Assembly (NCBI GenBank): GCA_017431185.1
Contig: JAFRLP010000392.1
Span: 1-23,724, forward strand
Origin: Victivallales bacterium
GTDB taxonomy: Bacteria > Verrucomicrobiota > Lentisphaeria > Oligosphaerales > Oligosphaeraceae
Direction: 5' to 3'
DNA length: 23,724 bases
Positions 1-8,500 of the stretch are shown here, one piece after another. Both the position numbers and the translations under genes were made by a program. The notes beneath the pieces were generated by a model. That model was not told the DNA's origin. It worked only from the letters and a program-made list of their open reading frames with translations, and did no database searches. Numbering within the stretch: the stretch's first letter is position 1; each line of letters starts with the position of its first letter.

Positions 1-346
1 ATTCCTCCCCGCGCAGGGACTGCATCAGTTCCTGGAAGGCAAGGATTCTTGCCAGACGCTGGTTCTTCTCCTTGATTTCCAGGGTTTTCGCAAGTTTGTC
101 CAGTTCGCTTTGAAGAAGGGGGGCGTTGAGCCTTTGGGAAACCAGACGGATGGCGTTGAGGGCATAGAGATACTCCGCGCCGTATGGGGCGTCGCTGTGG
201 TGCTCCAGCATCATGGAGAGCGCGTGGAGGGAAAGCAGCAGGTCGGCCAATAGTTTGTTGCCAAGCGCGGAATCCGCATGAAAGTAGGAAACCAGGCAGG
301 AGAGCAGCTCCTGTCGCAAGGCTTGCTTTGCGGTTTGCGCACACAT
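1..346 (-). CDS. Unrecognised helical protein, 3' end beyond the window
   Basis: An open frame of 115 codons runs leftward from an ATG at 344-346 to the window edge without a stop. It begins MCAQTAKQALRQELLSCLVS and is rich in Leu, Ala, Gln and Glu, which suggests an all-helical cytoplasmic protein. I see no signal peptide, membrane segment or known motif. The start is fixed by an in-frame TAA about 30 bases upstream, and no ATG, GTG or TTG lies between. There is no clear Shine-Dalgarno sequence. The start is 27 bases after the stop of the glycogen synthase gene on the same strand, so the two are probably co-transcribed. Function is unknown, and a role in glycogen metabolism would be guesswork. 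Confidence 0.6.
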   Translation of the reverse strand, partial: MCAQTAKQALRQELLSCLVSYFHADSALGNKLLADLLLSLHALSMMLEHHSDAPYGAEYLYALNAIRLVSQRLNAPLLQSELDKLAKTLEIKEKNQRLARILAFQELMQSLRGEE

Positions 347-373
347 GGCTAGATGACTGGCTACGCGGCGCGT

Positions 374-1963
374 TTATGAATGCTTGGCTCGTGCCGCCGC
401 AGACTTTGGCGGCTCCTCCCTATGCATGTACTGAAGCAGAGGGCGCTGAAGCATCTGCTGATAGATTTTGACGTATTCGTCCGCCGTGCGGTCGTTATTG
501 AACGTCTCCCGCGCATGTTGCATGATGCGCTCGATTTGGGCGTTCTTGACGGGGGCGATCAGGCTGTTGAACTGCATGGCCTGGTCGATGGCCCAGCGCA
601 ATCCCTGGGCGTCATGGTAGTCAAAGACAAAGCCGTTGCCGCTGTTCTTGCTGATGTCCAGATGCTGAACCGTGTCGTGCAATCCGCCCGTGTTGAAGAC
701 GATGGGCAGGCTGCCGTAGAGCGGACCTATCATCTGTGGCAGGCCGCACGGCTCAAACGAGGACGGCATCAGGATGAAGTCACTGCCCGCATAGCCCAGG
801 CGTGACAAATCCTCCTGGAATGGCATGACGCAGATGCGGTCCTGGAAACCGTGCATCGCCACGATGTCCTTGAAAACCTGGAAATACGGGCCATTGCCCA
901 CTATCCCCACCTGGAGCATCCGGGGCCAGTAGTCATGGATGATGCTGTACATGATCTGTGCCAGCAACTGCGGCCCCTTCTGGATGGGGTCCAGACGGGA
1001 CGGCCAGAAGAACAGCGGCGCATCCGGATTGACGATGAGCCCCGTCCGACGTTGGAACTCCACCTTGTTGGCGCGTTTCTTCTCGGCTTGTGCCGTCGGC
1101 CCGTAGTTCGCCACCAGAGCCTGGTCTGTCTCAGGCATGTAATCGGGGTCGGGGGCGTTCAGGATGCCCTTGGCGCAGCCGGCGTGGTACTTGTTGGACA
1201 TTTCGCGCTGAATCTGCGGGGCGATGAACGGATGCCGTCCGTCAACGATTTCATGAAGGAAGGTGGGACTGACCGTGTTGATGAAGTGCGCCCCGAAAAT
1301 TCCGCTGGTCAGCAAATCAATCAGGTTGTTCTCGCGCGACTCCTCGTAATTGATTGGCTGCCGCTTGAAATAGAGGTCCTGCCAGAACAGGGCCGTGTCG
1401 ATGCCGTGGTCCTCCACGGTTGCCAGAGTGGTGTCCTGGGTGTGGATGTTATGGACGGTCAGCAGCGTGGGAATGTTCAGCCGTCTGGCGTAGCCTGGTA
1501 TCAGGCCGGTCATCCAGTCATTGCAGTGGATGAGGTCGGGCTTGACCTGCGGGATGATGTTGTTGATGACCTCCCGCTGAAACACCAGGCTCATGTTGAG
1601 CGATTCCGCCGCATAGCTGGGATAGACCTGGTTGCGGTAGTAGAAAGTGCGGTCTTCCGCCAAATGGACACGTGTCTCCCCGTCATTGTCCGCATGGAGG
1701 CTCTGCTGGTACTTCTCCAGTTTGGCGTCCAGCAAATCGGCCACCTCGATGTGAAAGAGGCGGCGATAGTGCGGCAGGGCGACATGCACGTCAACACCGC
1801 GCTGGTACAGCGCGGCTACCAGGGAGGCGGAAACATCCGCCATGCCGCCGGCCTTGGCCGATAGTTTGTGGGCGATGTCCCCCATGCCGGCAGGCACGTA
1901 GGTGATTTCCGGAGTGACCAGAAGGACCTTCAGTTTGCGCTTACTCTGTTTCTTGTGATTCAT
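374..1963 (-). CDS. glgA: Glycogen synthase (ADP-glucose type, GT5)
   Basis: This 529-residue protein adds glucose from ADP-glucose to the non-reducing ends of alpha-1,4-glucan in the cytoplasm. It has the two Rossmann-like halves of GT-B enzymes. The N-terminal glycine-rich substrate loop reads KAGGMADV (residues 37-44), a variant of the usual KTGGLGDV. DLIHCNDWMTGL lies near the middle of the first half. The C-terminal half carries FFWPSRLDPIQKGP and the family signature SSFEPCGLPQ, followed by NTGGLHDTV. Length is slightly above the usual 470-500 because of about 15 extra residues before the KAGGM loop and a basic tail. The ATG at 1963 has a weak ribosome site but a good promoter upstream. 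The upstream neighbour on the same strand is a glycogen-binding protein, which fits a glycogen locus. Confidence 0.93.
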   Translation of the reverse strand: MNHKKQSKRKLKVLLVTPEITYVPAGMGDIAHKLSAKAGGMADVSASLVAALYQRGVDVHVALPHYRRLFHIEVADLLDAKLEKYQQSLHADNDGETRVHLAEDRTFYYRNQVYPSYAAESLNMSLVFQREVINNIIPQVKPDLIHCNDWMTGLIPGYARRLNIPTLLTVHNIHTQDTTLATVEDHGIDTALFWQDLYFKRQPINYEESRENNLIDLLTSGIFGAHFINTVSPTFLHEIVDGRHPFIAPQIQREMSNKYHAGCAKGILNAPDPDYMPETDQALVANYGPTAQAEKKRANKVEFQRRTGLIVNPDAPLFFWPSRLDPIQKGPQLLAQIMYSIIHDYWPRMLQVGIVGNGPYFQVFKDIVAMHGFQDRICVMPFQEDLSRLGYAGSDFILMPSSFEPCGLPQMIGPLYGSLPIVFNTGGLHDTVQHLDISKNSGNGFVFDYHDAQGLRWAIDQAMQFNSLIAPVKNAQIERIMQHARETFNNDRTADEYVKIYQQMLQRPLLQYMHREEPPKSAAARAKHS

Positions 1964-2006
1964 AGCAATAGAGGCTCAAAGGTAATGAATTGACAGCAAA
2001 TATGGT

Positions 2007-2034
2007 AATATAATGCGTTTTCGCCCAATTTCAA
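2007..2034 (-). promoter_or_regulatory. Probable sigma-70 promoter of glgA
   Basis: Read on the minus strand, TTGAAA (complement of 2029-2034) is followed after 16 bases by TATATT (complement of 2007-2012). The predicted start lies about 35 bases before the glgA ATG. It falls in the gap after the stop of the small glycogen-binding gene, so glgA can be expressed independently of it. Confidence 0.45.
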
Positions 2035-2045
2035 GTCGGCGTCAC

Positions 2046-2396
2046 TCATTCTACCACGATGACGTTGTTCATGGAGTTGAGACCGTTGGAGACGTGGAGG
2101 GGGTTCCCCGCGTCCAGCATCCAGACACCATCCACCACGAATTTGTACTCGTATGTGCCTGGCTTCAGGTAGATGAAGGCAGTGTGGGTGTCGGTTTTGG
2201 CGTCAAAGCGCAGAAGTTTCGCCTGGGGGTTCCAGTCATTGAAGGAGCCAGCCAGGTAAACCTGGGACTCGGCGGGGGCTTTCGCCGTGAATACCACCTT
2301 GCGCCGAATGAACTTTCCCCTGGTCTTGCGTCGGGATGGCAAATCGCTCACCTTCTGCGCGGTTGATTTGCTACGTGTCTTGGTTTCCTTGGTCAT
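2046..2396 (-). CDS. Small stand-alone glycogen-binding protein (CBM48/AMPK-type)
   Basis: This 116-residue protein has a basic leader of about 30 residues (KETKTRSK, SRRKTRGKFIRRK) followed by one early-set immunoglobulin-like domain of the kind that binds glycogen in AMP kinase beta subunits and branching enzymes. Diagnostic stretches are VYLAGSFNDWNPQA, LKPGTYEYKFVVDG and MNNVIVVE. The frame is open upstream to 2552, but the ATG at 2396 is preferred: AAGGAG lies about 10 bases before it, the domain begins after it, and a promoter lies at 2454-2481, inside the longer frame. No catalytic domain is attached. The gene precedes glgA on the same strand, so the protein may tether or regulate glycogen enzymes; that role is inferred. 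Confidence 0.8.
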   Translation of the reverse strand: MTKETKTRSKSTAQKVSDLPSRRKTRGKFIRRKVVFTAKAPAESQVYLAGSFNDWNPQAKLLRFDAKTDTHTAFIYLKPGTYEYKFVVDGVWMLDAGNPLHVSNGLNSMNNVIVVE

Positions 2397-2453
2397 ATCC
2401 GTACTCCTTGATGTTTGCGATAGGAGACCCATATTGCCTATTACGAAAAAATT

Positions 2454-2481
2454 ACTATAAACTGAAAAAGCCCATTTACAA
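2454..2481 (-). promoter_or_regulatory. Probable sigma-70 promoter of the glycogen-binding protein gene
   Basis: On the minus strand TTGTAA (complement of 2476-2481) is followed after 16 bases by TATAGT (complement of 2454-2459). The predicted transcript starts about 50 bases before the ATG at 2396, which supports that start over the longer frame. Confidence 0.45.
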
Positions 2482-2527
2482 ATGCATTGCCGAAAAAATC
2501 TCCCCCGGAAAAAATGCGCGGGCTGGT

Positions 2528-2557
2528 TTGAAATTGTTCCGTCTTTGGCCATAGTAT
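2528..2557 (+). promoter_or_regulatory. Possible promoter of the cbi operon
   Basis: TTGAAA at 2528-2533 and TAGTAT at 2552-2557 are separated by 18 bases, ahead of cbiC. The -10 match is only four of six. The region from here to the start codon is too short for a cobalamin riboswitch. Confidence 0.25.
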
Positions 2558-2615
2558 TGTTATCTCCTTTCGATGACAGTGCGCAAGGCCGCCTCGAACG
2601 GGAAGAATGTCATGG

Positions 2616-3305
2616 ATGGTGAGTATGGCTGACTGGCAACAGAACAAACGGGATTCGGACGGCATTCTCTGGGATGCCGACGGACTGGAGATCGAACGCG
2701 AAAGTTTCCGCAGAATCGAGGCGGAGGCTGGTGAGTTGCGAACACGTTTCTCCGAGCAGGAGTGGCATGTTGCGCGCCGTCTGGTGCATACCACTGCGGA
2801 CTTCTCCATTCTGGAATCGCTGGAATTCCACGGCGAGGTGGTGGAGGCTGGGCTGGAGGCTTTGCGCCGCGGTGTGCTTATCTACAGCGACTCCAACATG
2901 ATTAAGGCTGGTTTGTCGGTGCCGAAATTGCAGCGTTTGCACACTGGATATGCCCGCGAGGGCATTCTCTGCCCCATCATGGAACCCGCCGTGGCGGAGT
3001 ACGCCAAGGCGCATCATCTGACCCGTGCGCTGGCTGGAGTCACGCTCCACCGTGAACAATTGTCGGAGGCCGTCATTCTGTGCGGAAATGCGCCGCTGGC
3101 GCTGGCGTCCATCGCCCGCATGTGCCGGGATGAGGGGCTGCGACCGGCGCTGATCATCGGCATGCCAGTGGGGTTTGTCAATGTCATCGAGTCCAAGCAG
3201 ATGCTCTCCCAGGTGACGGATGTCCCCTGGCTGCGGCTCAATGGCCGTCGCGGAGGCAGTCCCTTGGCGGTTGCCGCCCTGCATGGCATCATGGAGTGCG
3301 GGTAG
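2616..3305 (+). CDS. cbiC: Cobalt-precorrin-8 methylmutase
   Basis: CbiC/CobH moves the methyl group from C-11 to C-12 of the corrin ring, giving cobyrinic acid (or its cobalt form). The sequence contains RRLVHTTADF, holding the histidine that is catalytic in CobH, then GVLIYSDSNMIKAG, VILCGNAPLALASI and ALIIGMPVGFVNVIESK, all typical of the family. Length (about 229 residues) is close to the usual 205-230. Three in-frame ATGs lie at 2607, 2616 and 2625. I chose 2616 because GGAAGA at 2601-2606 gives sensible spacing to it and abuts the first. The gene opens a plus-strand set with cbiD and cbiET, which act in the same late part of the pathway. Confidence 0.92.
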   Translation: MVSMADWQQNKRDSDGILWDADGLEIERESFRRIEAEAGELRTRFSEQEWHVARRLVHTTADFSILESLEFHGEVVEAGLEALRRGVLIYSDSNMIKAGLSVPKLQRLHTGYAREGILCPIMEPAVAEYAKAHHLTRALAGVTLHREQLSEAVILCGNAPLALASIARMCRDEGLRPALIIGMPVGFVNVIESKQMLSQVTDVPWLRLNGRRGGSPLAVAALHGIMECG

Positions 3306-3343
3306 GACCCCCTGGCCAAAGTTAAGTTTTTCACCAATCCACC

Positions 3344-4396
3344 ATGCCTCAGACCGAATTACGCAATGGCTTCACCACTGGCAGCGCGATGTGCGCTGCT
3401 GCGGTGGCTGCGTGGCGTGGTTCCGCTGAACCCGTGGAGCTGGAGTTGCCCGGAGGCGGGCGGCTGGCCATCCCTGTGGCGTGGCAAAAAGGGCATTGCG
3501 CCGCCGTCGTCAAGGACGGGGGGGATGACCCCGATGTCACCAGCGGCTGCGAAATCGTGGTCAGGCTGGATCCTTTTGACGGAGGCGTCCAGGAGTCGGA
3601 CCACCAGGAGGAAGGGGAGGACCTGCTGCTCGTGGTGCGCGGAGGGGAGGGCGTGGGCGTGGCGACGCGTCCTGGCCTGGCCATCGCTCCTGGCAAGTCC
3701 GCCATCAATCCCGTCCCGCGCCGAATGTTGCTGCGCAATCTGGCTATGGCGGGTGCGCAGGGGAGGCTTTTGGTCACGGTCTCCGTGCCGAAGGGACGCG
3801 AAGTGGCGGGCAGGACTTTGAATCCCACGCTGGGCATTGTCGGGGGAATCTCCATCATCGGGACAAGCGGCATTGTGCGTCCCTACTCCAACGAGGCGTA
3901 TGCGGCGACCATCGCGCTGCAACTGCGCAGTGTCGCTGCTTCGGGCGGCAGACAGGCCGCTGTGACCACAGGCACGCGCAGCGCCGCCGCTGTGGCCAGG
4001 GATTTCCCGCATTTGCCGCCAGAGGCCATCATCGGGATTGCCGATTTCATCCAGGTGGCGGTGCGGGCTGCCGCCACGGCTGGATTGCAGACGCTGATTG
4101 TCGCCTGCATGCCTGGCAAACTGTTCAAGTATGCCTGCGGGGAGACCAATACCCACGCGCATCGCAGCAGAATGTCCCTGGTGCGTCTGGGAGAAATGGG
4201 CGTGGAGTTGCCAGGCGTCCCGTTGGCTAAAATGGACACGATGGGGGAACTTGCGTCCGCCATCGGGTCAGCGGAATATGCCAAGGTGCTGGATTTGGTG
4301 TACCCCGTGGCCAGGCGTGTTCTTCAGGAGTGGGCCGGCGGTTCCCTGAACATTGTGCTGGCTTTGTATGATGAGACTGGGAGGCGATTGAAATGA
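3344..4396 (+). CDS. cbiD: Cobalt-precorrin-5B C1-methyltransferase
   Basis: CbiD methylates C-1 of cobalt-precorrin-5B using S-adenosylmethionine, giving cobalt-precorrin-6A. It is a marker of the anaerobic (early cobalt) cobalamin route. The 350-residue product begins with the family signature LRNGFTTGSAMCAAAVAAW and contains LGIVGGISIIGTSGIVRPYS and GETNTHAHRSRMSLV. Length is normal. The ATG at 3344 follows cbiC by 38 bases without a strong ribosome site. The stop overlaps the cbiET start as ATGA, so the two are translationally coupled. The reductase for the next step (CbiJ/CobK) is not in the window. Confidence 0.93.
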   Translation: MPQTELRNGFTTGSAMCAAAVAAWRGSAEPVELELPGGGRLAIPVAWQKGHCAAVVKDGGDDPDVTSGCEIVVRLDPFDGGVQESDHQEEGEDLLLVVRGGEGVGVATRPGLAIAPGKSAINPVPRRMLLRNLAMAGAQGRLLVTVSVPKGREVAGRTLNPTLGIVGGISIIGTSGIVRPYSNEAYAATIALQLRSVAASGGRQAAVTTGTRSAAAVARDFPHLPPEAIIGIADFIQVAVRAAATAGLQTLIVACMPGKLFKYACGETNTHAHRSRMSLVRLGEMGVELPGVPLAKMDTMGELASAIGSAEYAKVLDLVYPVARRVLQEWAGGSLNIVLALYDETGRRLK

Positions 4397-5568
4397 TTGA
4401 GATTCAGGTCATTGGCGTGCCCGTGGACGGGCGGTTGTCGGAGCAGGGCAGGGCGCAGCTGGCGCAGGCCGAGGTGGTGGCCGCTGGCCGCCGTCTGCTG
4501 GACAGCCTGACGCTTCCGCCCCAGGCGGAGCGTGTCGTTCTGGCGGCTGACGCGGCGGATGCGTTGCGTCGGCTTCCCGATGACCGACGCTGCGTCGTCC
4601 TGGCTTCGGGCGACCCTCTGTATTGTGGCATCGGCGGCACGCTGACCCGTGTGCTGCCAGGGCGTGCCGTGCGGTTTCATCCCGCCCCGACGGCCTTCCA
4701 GGAGTTCTTCGCCAGGCTGGGGCGCAGTTGGGAGAGTGCGCGGCTGTTTTCGGTGCATGGGCACAAGCCAGTGCCCTGGCGTGCCATCCTGCGTGCGCCG
4801 CTGTCCGCCATTCTCTGCGACAACGTGCTGACGGCCTCTTCTCTGGCCGCCCATCTGGTGGAGCGTTGGCCGCAGGCGGTCCCCCGCCCGGCTGCCTTTG
4901 GCTGTAATCTGGGCTTGGATGGGGAGATGGTGGCTTGCGCTCCCTTGGGCGAAATCGCCAGGAATCCGCAGGCGAGCTGTTCGCTTTCCATGTTGGCGCT
5001 GTTGCCAGGTGACGCTGCATCGGAGCCGCCGTTGCCGCTTGGCTTGCCAGACGACGAGTATGTCCACTGGAACAAGATGATAACCCATCCCGAAGTGCGC
5101 GCCGTCGTGCTGGCCAAACTCGCCTGCGGAAGCGGTGTCCTGTGGGACTTGGGGGCGGGCAGCGGCTCGGTGGGGCTGGAGGCTGCGCAGTTCTCCCCCG
5201 CGCTGGAGGTCTTTGCCGTGGAGCAGGATGAGACCCGCTATGGGCAACTCTGCCAGAATGTGACGGCTGCTGGCCTGGCCAATGTCCATCCTGTCCACGG
5301 AAAATTTCCGTCTGTCACGGAGCAGCTTCCCCCGCCTGACCGCATCTTTGTCGGAGGAGGGGCGCGCGGCACGCTGGAATGGGCGTTCCGCCAGCTCCGT
5401 CCAGGCGGTCGCCTGGTGGCGACCGCCGTGCTCGCGGAGACGGTGGCGCAACTCTGCACCGTTCTGCCTCAGCATCGCCAGGAACTGCTGACCATTCAGG
5501 TCAGCCGTGTGGATGACGGCCTGTTCCGCGCCGAAAACCCCATCACCATCGGCGTGCTTCAATCATAA
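4393..5568 (+). CDS. cbiET: Fused precorrin-6B C5- and C15-methyltransferase/decarboxylase (CbiE-CbiT)
   Basis: This 391-residue bifunctional enzyme corresponds to CobL. The N-terminal half (about 1-200) is a CbiE tetrapyrrole methylase, shown by VLASGDPLYCGIGGTL and FSVHGHKPVPW. It methylates C-5. The C-terminal half (about 210-391) is CbiT, a class I methyltransferase with the SAM loop LWDLGAGSGSVGLEAA and IFVGGGARGTLEWAF. It methylates C-15 and removes the C-12 acetate carboxyl. The start overlaps the cbiD stop by one base pattern (ATGA). The 3' end overlaps the 3' end of the convergent hydrolase gene by ten bases (5559-5568), so no terminator separates the two operons. Confidence 0.92.
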   Translation: MIEIQVIGVPVDGRLSEQGRAQLAQAEVVAAGRRLLDSLTLPPQAERVVLAADAADALRRLPDDRRCVVLASGDPLYCGIGGTLTRVLPGRAVRFHPAPTAFQEFFARLGRSWESARLFSVHGHKPVPWRAILRAPLSAILCDNVLTASSLAAHLVERWPQAVPRPAAFGCNLGLDGEMVACAPLGEIARNPQASCSLSMLALLPGDAASEPPLPLGLPDDEYVHWNKMITHPEVRAVVLAKLACGSGVLWDLGAGSGSVGLEAAQFSPALEVFAVEQDETRYGQLCQNVTAAGLANVHPVHGKFPSVTEQLPPPDRIFVGGGARGTLEWAFRQLRPGGRLVATAVLAETVAQLCTVLPQHRQELLTIQVSRVDDGLFRAENPITIGVLQS

Positions 5569-8500
5569 CCACTCCTTTCCAAGAAGACGCGGGTCTCCAG
5601 TGCATTCATCGTGAATGATAGTTCCTCCGTCTGAATGGCGGCCAGTTTTTTTTCATAGACATCCCAGACATCGACTTTGTGGGGAAAGCGAATGGTCTTT
5701 CTGCCGCTGGAACGGCTGTGGATGGTCACGATTCCGTAGCCAGCGAAAAACGTGTCACCTGGGGCTGTGTAGCAATGGACTCCAGCCTGCCTCATCCATT
5801 CCGCCATCAATTCGGCGGGAATCATCGGGGAGCCGCAAAAGATAATAGTGGCTTTGCCAAAGGCATATTCCGCAAGGGCGACCGCACCGCCGTCAAGGTA
5901 GTGCCCCAGAGGCTTGACTGTGGCGTCATTGACGGCAAAACGGGTGGGGATGCTGGAGTCAAGGCCAAAGACTCCCCCGTCATGGCAACGCTGGATTTCC
6001 GTGGTTCCAGGAGGAATAACCGCGAATTCCACCCCCAGATGGGTGGACATGGACATGGCGTCAACGGCCTGCGTTTTGGAGACAAAGGCGGCTCCGTAAG
6101 GTATCACCACCGTAACATTCTCCCGTCGAAGCGCTTCCAGCGCGGTCCTCAAAAGCGTTGATTCGGCAAATGCGCAGGTTAGAATCCAGAATTTGTACTG
6201 TTTGGCCAGTTTTGGCACGTCACTGAGCAGAATCTGGTCGAAACCCGTTCCCGTCTGGGCCAAACGGTCGCGCTGCTCCGTTATCAATGAGCCTGTGAGC
6301 AATTGTGCCTGACGACCATAGCGGTGCAATGCGCCCGAGGGATTGTCGTAGAGATATCTGGCTGTACCTGGCTCTATGATGCGACGACTTTGGGGCGTCA
6401 GGTATTTCAGCGATGTCTCATCCAGGACGAACGCCACCTGGACACCGCTTTCGCGGGGATGCTCAAACAGCGCCTGACCAATCTGGCGTGTGGTTTCCAG
6501 GTCAGCCCGTATCTGCGGGGAATTCAAATCACGGCGTTCCTCCAGAGGCAGAAGATTGATGGGCATCCGCCGTGCCAGGGACATGCCCCAGTTGCGCCGA
6601 AGCAGAGCGGTCGTATGAGTTTCGTTCAGGGTCTTGCACAACTGTCCGTTGTCGGCGGCCCATCCCGCCAGGTGAGTTCTGGTGTCATCTTCGAGAATGG
6701 AGAATTTGCCGTGGGCGCGGAGTGAGCCGAATGCCTTCATGTCGCCATTGGTTTCACCGATGCCCCGATTATAGTAACTGTTCGGGGAGAGCAGGTAGTC
6801 GAGGGAATCGCCCTCCAGCAGTTGTCTGGTGGCGTTGTGACCTGCCGCATTGAGCGCCCAGGCGTATTGGCCGTATTCGAAGACATAGCCGTAATAGGCG
6901 CTGACCAGTTTTCGTCTGCCAGCGAGTCCTTGGCGGACGGCATGCGCACAGGCCAGAATGCAGTCCGCTACGGAGGCTGAATAATACTCGTCAAACAGAA
7001 TGGACGGCAATTCCGCAGCTGGACTGCGAAAAAGAACACCTGCTTTTCCCAGGCGTTCATCATAACTTGGAATCGCCAGGGGGATTCCGCAATGCTCCAG
7101 GGCAAACGCCCGAAAATCCCGTGCGGCGATGTCGCTGTAGTCAAACATGGTTTTTTGCTTGTGAAGCCAATGGCATCCCCATGCCTGCCATTCCAGGGAG
7201 ACTCCGCCGCATAGATTATAAACCGCAATCTTATTGCCATAATGTTTTTCGCAGTGCTCCACGAGGGCGCGGATGGCCTGACCCGCGTCCTCCTGGTACT
7301 CATGCCCTGAGAAGGTGACGGCGGCTGCGTAGTAGTCGAAAACACCGCCCTTGGAATTGCGCGCCAGACGTTCTGGATACGCCCTGGCATACCACGGGCC
7401 AGGCTGGCATTTGAGCCAAATGCCGATCTTGGCCTGAGGAAAGTCCTGCATGACGGAGTGAATTCGGCGGTCGATGACCTCAAAGTCATAGAGATGGTCT
7501 CCCGTCCACCATTCCGCATTTGGCGGGCCCACGGCGAATTCGCGGATGACCACGGGGGAATCCGCTCCCTCCAGCCCTGTCTCCACCTTCTGATTCGGCT
7601 GCTCGACGGTTTCGGAGGCGGAGAGAAAAATCGGAAACACGGGTTTGCCGTCCATCAGCAGAATCGGACCGCCGATGACCTGTTGACGTTCCGCCCGCAA
7701 CGGTGTTTCCGCGCCAGGCAATGGTCTGGATGGCAGAGCGAACTCTGCTCCGTCCGTCCGCTTCATTCCCCGTCCTGGAAATTGCAGTTTGACGGTTCCT
7801 GCCATGGCGCCGCCATAGCGGGTGACATCGCATGATTCCAGGGTCAGGTGGAGATTCTCCCCTGCTTTCTTGGGGTGAAGTTGCGCAATCGGCAAACGTT
7901 GCCTTGAGACCAGACGTCCCCCTGCATTGTGAATGCGAATCTCCGCCTCATCCTTCTCCGCGAAGGGCGGGCATGGCCGGCAGATTGCTGTCAAGGCCAG
8001 GCGCTCTCCGTTCCAACTTGCCTTGAGGTCTAGGCAATCGACGGTTCCCCTTGCATCGTCTGGAATGTAGTCGATGTAGGATAGAGTCTTTCCCCAAGGT
8101 GGCGCGGGCGGAGGCACGGTGACGGAGGCAGGCTGCCAATTGCCGAAAGAGAGGTCTGCGTCTGGCCGAAACCAATCCTTTGCCGGGGAGACGGACATCC
8201 ACGCGCCTTCTCCCGAATTCACCCGAAGATGCTCTTTCGCTTGGCCTAGAACCGCTAGTTCGTAGAGAACGCCTCCCTGCCCTCCCTCATTGACATATTT
8301 GATTGCCAGCAGATTCTTGCCGATACGGAGATTGGCGACCTGCAGGACATTGACTTCACGCCAGGAATCTGCCAAGACGCCATGCAGGGGGGCACCGTTG
8401 ACATAGACAGCCTCCACCCGATCGTCAGCCATGACCTGAAGCCAGGCTGTGCCAGGCGAAAAATCCAGAGTGAATTCGTGACGAAGAAAGGCGTTCTCCG

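Noticed and set aside
851..1864. Long plus-strand frame of 337 codons
   Set aside because: It is the antisense shadow of glgA and has no recognisable domain.
1990..2014. Plus-strand TTGACA and TATAAT pair
   Set aside because: The spacing is only 13 bases and no plus-strand gene follows; the minus-strand promoter at the same place fits glgA.
2046..2552. 168-residue form of the glycogen-binding protein starting at 2552
   Set aside because: The extra 52 residues are not domain-like, and a good promoter and ribosome site point to the ATG at 2396.
2430..2615. Cobalamin riboswitch upstream of cbiC
   Set aside because: The space is too short and I see no B12-box-like core; part of it belongs to the divergent gene's promoter.
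4324..5562. Minus-strand frame of 412 codons
   Set aside because: It is antisense to cbiET, with biased composition (many Arg, Gln, His) typical of a shadow frame in GC-rich DNA.
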